Assembly (NCBI GenBank): GCA_009885205.1 | Contig: VFLE01000065.1 | Location: 1-7,426, forward strand | Source of the DNA: Candidatus Shapirobacteria bacterium | Lineage (GTDB): Bacteria > Patescibacteriota > Microgenomatia > UBA12405 | DNA: 7,426 nt | Direction of reading: 5' to 3' | Shown: positions 4,881 through 7,426 of the stretch, one piece after another | Position numbering within the stretch: the stretch's first letter is position 1 | How the letters are laid out: each line of letters starts with the position of its first letter | The notes under the pieces: model-generated | Database searches by the model: none | The model's input: only the letters and a program-made list of their open reading frames with translations | What the model was told of the DNA's origin: nothing | Program-made: the position numbers and the translations under genes

Positions 4881-6173
4881 ATGAAATATTTCCTTATTTT
4901 ACTAATTTTTCTTTTGTTTCCCATAAAATCACAGGCGGCCAATATTTTTGGCATCCATCTTGGTGACACCAACGATATCCAAAAGGCAGGACCTATTATA
5001 AATGCTTCCGGCGGTGATTGGGGATACGTCACCGTAGTTATTCGTACTGATCTTTTAAATCATCAAATGTGGCAAGAATTTTTTGACAGATGTCGCCAAA
5101 TGCACATTACTCCAATCATACGCCTTGCCACCAATATGGAAAATAGTTATTGGAAAAAACCAGAATACAGCGATGTTGACGCTATCACTACTTTTTTAAA
5201 TTCCTTAAATTGGCCCCACCAAAAACAAATTATAATTCTTTTTAATGAACCGAATCATGGCTCCGAATGGGGTGGGGGAGTCGATATCAAAAATTTTGTT
5301 GATATATCCTCTTATACTGCTAAAAAATTCAAATCACTATCCCCTAACTACTATATATTAACTACTGGTTTAGATCTGGCCGCTCCCTCAAATCTTCCCG
5401 AATTTGAATCTGCTACAAATTTTTATCAACAAATTTTATCCTATAAACCCGATTATTTTGACAATATTGATGCTCTCGCCCATCATTATTATCCCAACAA
5501 CAGTCCCAAAAATTTTATTTGGGAATTAAATTTATTAAAAAAAATAGGTATCAAAAAAGACCTTCCCGTTTTTATTACCGAAACCGGATTTCAAAACAAA
5601 AAAACTGCCCCGAGGTTATTAATCAACAATTTAAACAACTGGTCACGTGACAAACGTATTATCGCCGTCACTCCATTTATTTTTAACTACCCTTATCCTC
5701 CATTCGAACAATTTTCCTGGCTCGATAGGGGAGGTAATTTAAATTATGAATTTAAAAAAGTTGTCAATCTCCCCAAACAAAAAAATATCGTCACTCAACT
5801 AAATTCCTATAAAGTTATTTTTACCCATTTACCTTTTATAATTTTCCCCAACACCGTTTACCACCCCATTGTTGAATTACAAAATACCGGTCAAGCTATT
5901 TGGGGTGAAACCCAATTTTGTCTCAAAGCAAGTCCTTCAGAAAATATAATTTTATCCGACCTATGTGTCGATCCAAACAAAAAAACTCTCCCCAATCAAA
6001 TTCAAAAAATCCCGTTTAGTTTTGAAATAAAATCAGCCTCTTCTTCATCATATATTTCCTGGGAAAATTTACCTCACTACGATTTATCCCTACTTTCCCC
6101 GTCTTCCACCATCTACCGCCCCAAGACCAGTTTTTGGAGTTTAGTTGTAGAGTGGGTTACGGAAGTTTTTTAA
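4881..6173 (+). CDS. Secreted clan-A glycoside-hydrolase-like protein
   Basis: The 430-aa protein begins with a signal peptide (MKYFLILLIFLLFPIKSQA, cleavage likely after residue 19). Residues 20-300 read as a TIM-barrel glycoside hydrolase of clan A (GH5/GH39-like): beta strands carry VTVVIRTD and PIIRLAT, the acid/base site is ILFNEPNHGSEW (E123), ALAHHYYP follows, and the nucleophile site is PVFITETGF (E234). Around 310-350, PIVELQNTGQAIWGETQFCL has the NTG-x-x-W pattern of NBR1-like Ig domains, suggesting a C-terminal beta-sandwich for binding or spacing. It probably acts outside the cell or at its surface on a polysaccharide; the substrate cannot be told. It starts 28 bases from the divergent GTPase gene and overlaps the convergent 64-aa gene by 17 bases. 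Confidence 0.75.
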   Translation: MKYFLILLIFLLFPIKSQAANIFGIHLGDTNDIQKAGPIINASGGDWGYVTVVIRTDLLNHQMWQEFFDRCRQMHITPIIRLATNMENSYWKKPEYSDVDAITTFLNSLNWPHQKQIIILFNEPNHGSEWGGGVDIKNFVDISSYTAKKFKSLSPNYYILTTGLDLAAPSNLPEFESATNFYQQILSYKPDYFDNIDALAHHYYPNNSPKNFIWELNLLKKIGIKKDLPVFITETGFQNKKTAPRLLINNLNNWSRDKRIIAVTPFIFNYPYPPFEQFSWLDRGGNLNYEFKKVVNLPKQKNIVTQLNSYKVIFTHLPFIIFPNTVYHPIVELQNTGQAIWGETQFCLKASPSENIILSDLCVDPNKKTLPNQIQKIPFSFEIKSASSSSYISWENLPHYDLSLLSPSSTIYRPKTSFWSLVVEWVTEVF

Positions 6174-6351
6174 GCAATATTGGTTTTTTAGGTGTTTCAG
6201 TACGTACTCTAAATGGAATTTCAAGCACCTTATCAAATGAATCAATACCAATGGTTTCAAGTAATATTCTTTCTGATTTTTTAGACAAAACAAGAGGTTT
6301 TTCTTCTTTAACTACAACATCTATTAGCATATCAATTTCATGTGTTGGCAT
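6157..6351 (-). CDS. 64-aa protein of unknown function
   Basis: The short charged protein begins MPTHEIDMLIDVVVKEEKPL and ends TPKKPILLKKLP, with a lysine- and proline-rich tail and no signal or membrane segment. I do not recognise it. It starts 29 bases after the broken tRNA-Lys copy, on the same strand, behind an all-A/T leader without a ribosome binding site, and its end overlaps the end of the glycoside hydrolase gene by 17 bases. The opposite strand also has an open frame over this stretch, but its composition (serine-rich, starting inside the hydrolase gene) looks like a shadow. Codon use is AT-rich and without the skew of the core genes, like the neighbouring endonuclease gene, so it may have come with the accessory block. 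Confidence 0.5.
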   Translation of the reverse strand: MPTHEIDMLIDVVVKEEKPLVLSKKSERILLETIGIDSFDKVLEIPFRVRTETPKKPILLKKLP

Positions 6352-6379
6352 ATTTTTTTTAATAAAAAATAATTTTTAA

Positions 6380-6422
6380 GTGGGTCGTGTGAGACTCGAA
6401 CTCACGACCAACCGCTTAAGAG
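6380..6422 (-). repeat. 43-bp direct repeat, distal copy (tRNA-Lys 3' part)
   Basis: This segment matches 6704-6746 at 42 of 43 positions (c at 6412 against t at 6736). It covers the anticodon loop, 3' anticodon strand, variable loop, T arm, 3' acceptor strand, discriminator and one following base of tRNA-Lys. Confidence 0.85.
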
Positions 6423-6450
6423 TCCGCCAGCTGGCGGATCTACCGACTGA
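6381..6450 (-). pseudogene. Broken tRNA-Lys(CUU) copy
   Basis: The 3' part (anticodon loop CTCTTAA through discriminator A) is intact, with GCGGT where the functional gene has GCGAT. Upstream, 12 bases of the D arm (TCAGTCGGTAGA) are recognisable. The bases between D arm and anticodon loop, GCAATCGC in the intact gene, are replaced by the palindrome TCCGCCAGCTGGCGGA. The 5' acceptor strand is missing, where coding sequence of the endonuclease gene stands instead. No cloverleaf can form, so it is not a working tRNA. Confidence 0.85.
6423..6438. repeat. 16-bp GC-rich perfect palindrome
   Basis: TCCGCCAGCTGGCGGA is a perfect inverted repeat (six pairs if AGCT is the loop), far richer in GC than its surroundings. 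It sits at the place of the 5' anticodon strand of the broken tRNA-Lys. It could be a dispersed palindromic repeat that inserted there, or a recognition or fold-back site of the endonuclease unit. Confidence 0.7.
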
Positions 6451-6703
6451 TTAAGTTTTTAATAAATAATCTACCTTGATATGATTTTAACTCTTTTTCT
6501 CGAATAATTGCTTCTTGTCTCGTATTGAAAATTTCTTTATAAAACAACTCCCATTTCCCATTATTTTTATTTTTTGAAGTAAAACTAGTTAGTTTGTTTG
6601 GTAATTTTCCATTATGTCTATCAATTCTTTTTTCTATATTGTCTGTTTGGCCAGTATAAGTTTTATTTGTTAAATTATTTTTTAACACATATACAAAATA
6701 CAT
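6440..6703 (-). CDS. GIY-YIG endonuclease-domain protein
   Basis: The 87-aa protein is a single GIY-YIG nuclease domain of the small YhbQ/UPF0213-like type. It starts MYFVYVLKNNLTNKTYTGQT, with VYV and YTG (Y16-G18) standing for the two signature triads. R26 in IEKRIDRH, H30-N31, W51-E52 (KWELFY) and the likely metal-binding E69 in AIIREKELK follow, then a typical KSYQGRLF end. The nuclease fold is sure, the target is not. The ATG is the only sensible start, as family members begin exactly there, yet it lies one base after the tRNA-Lys discriminator, so no leader exists once the tRNA is cut off. The last codons and the TAG come from the D arm of the broken tRNA-Lys copy. Gene and tRNA fragment together look like a minimal mobile unit. 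Confidence 0.85.
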   Translation of the reverse strand: MYFVYVLKNNLTNKTYTGQTDNIEKRIDRHNGKLPNKLTSFTSKNKNNGKWELFYKEIFNTRQEAIIREKELKSYQGRLFIKNLISR

Positions 6704-6746
6704 GTGGGTCGTGTGAGACTCGAACTCACGACCAATCGCTTAAGAG
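6704..6746 (-). repeat. 43-bp direct repeat, tRNA-Lys copy
   Basis: This is the 3' part of the functional tRNA-Lys(CUU) gene plus one base, repeated 324 bases away at 6380-6422 with one mismatch. Confidence 0.85.
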
Positions 6747-6777
6747 GCGATTGCTCTACCGACTGAGCTAACGACCC
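6705..6777 (-). tRNA. trnK-CTT: tRNA-Lys(CUU)
   Basis: The 73-nt cloverleaf is well formed: acceptor GGGTCGT/ACGACCC, D arm GCTC/GAGC, anticodon stem ATCGC/GCGAT with loop CTCTTAA (CTT), T arm GTGAG/CTCAC with loop TTCGAGT, discriminator A. CCA is not encoded: the next bases are C and then the ATG of the GIY-YIG gene. It is 14 bases downstream of tRNA-Leu(UAG). A broken second copy lies at 6381-6450. Confidence 0.95.
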
Positions 6778-6791
6778 AAATTATTAAATAG

Positions 6792-6873
6792 TGCCGCTGG
6801 AGGGACTTGAACCCCCACGGATTGCTCCATAAGTTCCTAAAACTTACGTGTATACCAATTTCACCACAGCGGC
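6792..6873 (-). tRNA. trnL-TAG: tRNA-Leu(UAG)
   Basis: This 82-nt class II tRNA has acceptor GCCGCTG/CAGCGGC, anticodon stem TAAGT/ACTTA with loop TTTAGGA (TAG), variable arm GGA-GCAA-TCC and discriminator A followed by CTA. It shares its first 27 bases with tRNA-Leu(UAA). It leads the minus-strand unit Leu-Lys-endonuclease. Confidence 0.94.
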
Positions 6874-6895
6874 AAATGTTAATGCAAACAATGCT

Positions 6896-6904
6896 ATTTT
6901 ATCA
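6896..6904 (-). promoter_or_regulatory. Extended -10 promoter for tRNA-Leu(UAG)-tRNA-Lys
   Basis: On the minus strand TGCTGATAAAATAGCATTG contains TG-A-TAAAAT, the same extended -10 as before tRNA-Gly, with an expected start about 16 bases before the tRNA. No -35 is clear; a second TTGCTGATA stands 20 bases upstream. A divergent TG-T-TAAAAT on the plus strand (6912-6920) could serve tRNA-Arg(UCU), though it is far from it. Confidence 0.4.
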
Positions 6905-6967
6905 GCAAAACTGTTAAAATATCAGCAACTGAATATACTTTTATTCGAGTATGTTCAAAATATTTTT

Positions 6968-6991
6968 AAAAATAATTTAAAAATTATTTTT
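6968..6991. repeat. A/T-only palindrome before tRNA-Arg(UCU)
   Basis: AAAAATAATTT-AA-AAATTATTTTT is an 11-base inverted repeat followed by ATTTTT, ending six bases before tRNA-Arg(UCU). As an all-A/T stem it would be a weak terminator at best; it may separate the divergent tRNA units. Confidence 0.3.
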
Positions 6992-6997
6992 ATTTTT

Positions 6998-7071
6998 GTC
7001 CTCGTAGCTCAGTTGGATAGAGCGCTTCCCTTCTAAGGAAGAGGTCATTGGTTCGATCCCAATCGAGGATA
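6998..7071 (+). tRNA. trnR-TCT: tRNA-Arg(UCU)
   Basis: The 74-nt cloverleaf has D arm GCTC/GAGC, anticodon stem CTTCC/GGAAG with loop CTTCTAA (TCT), T arm ATTGG/CCAAT and discriminator A followed by CAT. The acceptor GTCCTCG/CGAGGAT starts with a G1-U72 wobble instead of the usual G-C. It stands alone between two A/T palindromes. Confidence 0.93.
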
Positions 7072-7072
7072 C

Positions 7073-7127
7073 ATAATTAATAAAAAAATAAATTAAATTT
7101 AAAAAATTTATTTATTAATTATTTTTT
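7073..7127 (+). terminator. A/T-rich hairpin with T run after tRNA-Arg(UCU)
   Basis: ATAATTAATA and AATAAATT pair with AATTTATT and TATTAATTAT around a short loop, with four extra A on the left arm, and six T follow at 7122-7127. The stem has no G or C, so termination strength is doubtful. Confidence 0.35.
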
Positions 7128-7135
7128 AACAATTT

Positions 7136-7207
7136 GCGCCTATAGCTCAATGGATAGAGTAATAGTCTTCGGAACTATTGATGTGGGTTCGATTCCCCCT
7201 GGGCGCA
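7136..7207 (+). tRNA. trnR-TCG: tRNA-Arg(UCG)
   Basis: The 72-nt cloverleaf has acceptor GCGCCTA/TGGGCGC (one wobble), D arm GCTC/GAGT, anticodon stem ATAGT/ACTAT with loop CTTCGGA (TCG) and discriminator A followed by CAA. The T stem GTGGG/CCCCC has a T-C mismatch at 50-64. Its last 33 bases are overlapped on the other strand by the end of the recombinase gene, so the tRNA 3' part is a likely integration site. Confidence 0.9.
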
Positions 7208-7426
7208 CAAATCTGCTTTTTCATTTGCAATATCTTCTAAACTCTCTAAGATTGGGGATAATTTGGTGTTAGAAAAGCCAGGAAACGAGTAAATGATTTT
7301 CTCAGGGAAAAACTTTCTTTGAATCTTTAATTTAGTGGGATAATCGGCAGATTCCCAGAAATCTTTGAGTGTTAGAAGGATTTGTTTACCATGTTCAATT
7401 AAATACTCTATTTTGAATTCCTCACC
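7175..7426 (-). CDS. Probable serine recombinase, C-terminal end
   Basis: The last 83 codons of a gene enter from the right edge. The visible sequence has the pattern I associate with the C-terminal tail of large serine (resolvase-type) recombinases in Patescibacteria: LTLKDFWESADYPTKLKIQR, then FFPEKIIYSF and SNTKLSPILESL, matching their W..AD...KQ..Q...FPEGI.Y.......K.SPI.... The catalytic domain would lie outside the window, so the call rests on the tail alone. The final 11 codons and the TAG are antisense to tRNA-Arg(UCG), which gives the protein an end CAQGESNPHQ that is plainly tRNA-derived. Genes of this kind often mark the edge of an element integrated at a tRNA. Codon use lacks the strong strand skew of the core genes. 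Confidence 0.6.
   Translation of the reverse strand, partial: GEEFKIEYLIEHGKQILLTLKDFWESADYPTKLKIQRKFFPEKIIYSFPGFSNTKLSPILESLEDIANEKADLCAQGESNPHQ

Larger units (their letters stand above)
6380..6703 (-). mobile_element. Putative GIY-YIG unit integrated at tRNA-Lys(CUU)
   Basis: One 324-base unit holds the GIY-YIG gene and a broken tRNA-Lys copy. The last 43 bases of the tRNA-Lys region (6704-6746) recur at 6380-6422 with a single difference, so intact tRNA, endonuclease gene and displaced tRNA 3' part stand in the order expected after insertion at the 3' end of a tRNA gene. There is no integrase. A homing-type event, with cleavage of the tRNA gene and copying, is inferred; a simple tandem duplication followed by gene capture is the alternative. 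Confidence 0.45.

Noticed and set aside
6134..6379. Plus-strand 81-codon frame at the end of the hydrolase gene
   Set aside because: It starts inside the hydrolase gene, is serine-rich without recognisable pattern, and is antisense to a more protein-like minus-strand frame.
6381..6450. Broken tRNA-Lys as an intron-containing functional tRNA
   Set aside because: The 5' acceptor strand is absent and the extra sequence sits in the anticodon stem, not in the loop where introns occur, so no cloverleaf can be restored by splicing.
6848..7036. Plus-strand 62-codon frame from tRNA-Leu(UAG) to tRNA-Arg(UCU)
   Set aside because: Both ends are tRNA sequence and the middle is A/T-rich intergenic DNA.
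1..7426. CRISPR array or tandem repeat array
   Set aside because: No regularly spaced direct repeats were found; the only long direct repeat is the tRNA-Lys pair.
1..7426. UGA recoded as glycine (code 25)
   Set aside because: tgt, mtaB, the GTPase and the hydrolase genes are full length or nearly so with ordinary GGN glycines and no in-frame TGA; the Gly tRNA seen here has anticodon UCC.

Overview
The window looks like a piece of a streamlined, AT-rich bacterial genome, most likely a Candidate Phyla Radiation (Patescibacteria) member of the Microgenomates kind. This is inferred from gene content: a DRG-type GTPase with a TGS domain, a GT39-like membrane glycosyltransferase, a short MtaB, tRNA genes without an encoded CCA, almost no recognisable Shine-Dalgarno sites, and very tight packing. 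The standard genetic code fits, because the large genes are full length with no in-frame TGA.

Left part (1-1227), read on the minus strand: a 106-nt structured RNA with its own consensus promoter and intrinsic terminator, then tRNA-Gly(UCC), tRNA-Leu(CAG), tRNA-Phe(GAA), a 74-aa membrane-anchored protein, and the N-terminal part of a GT39-like glycosyltransferase that runs off the left edge.

Central core (1228-6173): on the plus strand tRNA-Leu(UAA) and tRNA-Pro(UGG) lead directly into tgt (tRNA-guanine transglycosylase) and the overlapping mtaB (tRNA methylthiotransferase), so tRNAs and tRNA-modifying enzymes share one unit. mtaB converges on a minus-strand pair, a small coiled-coil protein gene downstream of the DRG GTPase gene. 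Divergent from the GTPase is a secreted clan-A glycoside-hydrolase-like protein with a C-terminal Ig-like domain. The plus strand of this core is strongly C-rich.

Right part (6157-7426) is accessory and tRNA-centred. On the minus strand run tRNA-Leu(UAG), tRNA-Lys(CUU), a GIY-YIG endonuclease gene whose ATG lies one base after the tRNA-Lys 3' end, a broken second tRNA-Lys copy carrying a 16-bp palindrome, and a 64-aa orphan. The endonuclease gene is bracketed by 43-bp direct repeats of the tRNA-Lys 3' part, as if it were a minimal tRNA-targeting mobile unit. On the plus strand follow tRNA-Arg(UCU) and tRNA-Arg(UCG). The 3' end of a probable serine recombinase gene runs antisense into tRNA-Arg(UCG), probably marking the edge of a second integrated element beyond the window.

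The strongest points for follow-up are the tRNA-Lys/GIY-YIG cassette, the orphan structured RNA, and the repeated arrangement in which three protein genes begin 1, 4 and 8 bases after a tRNA 3' end.
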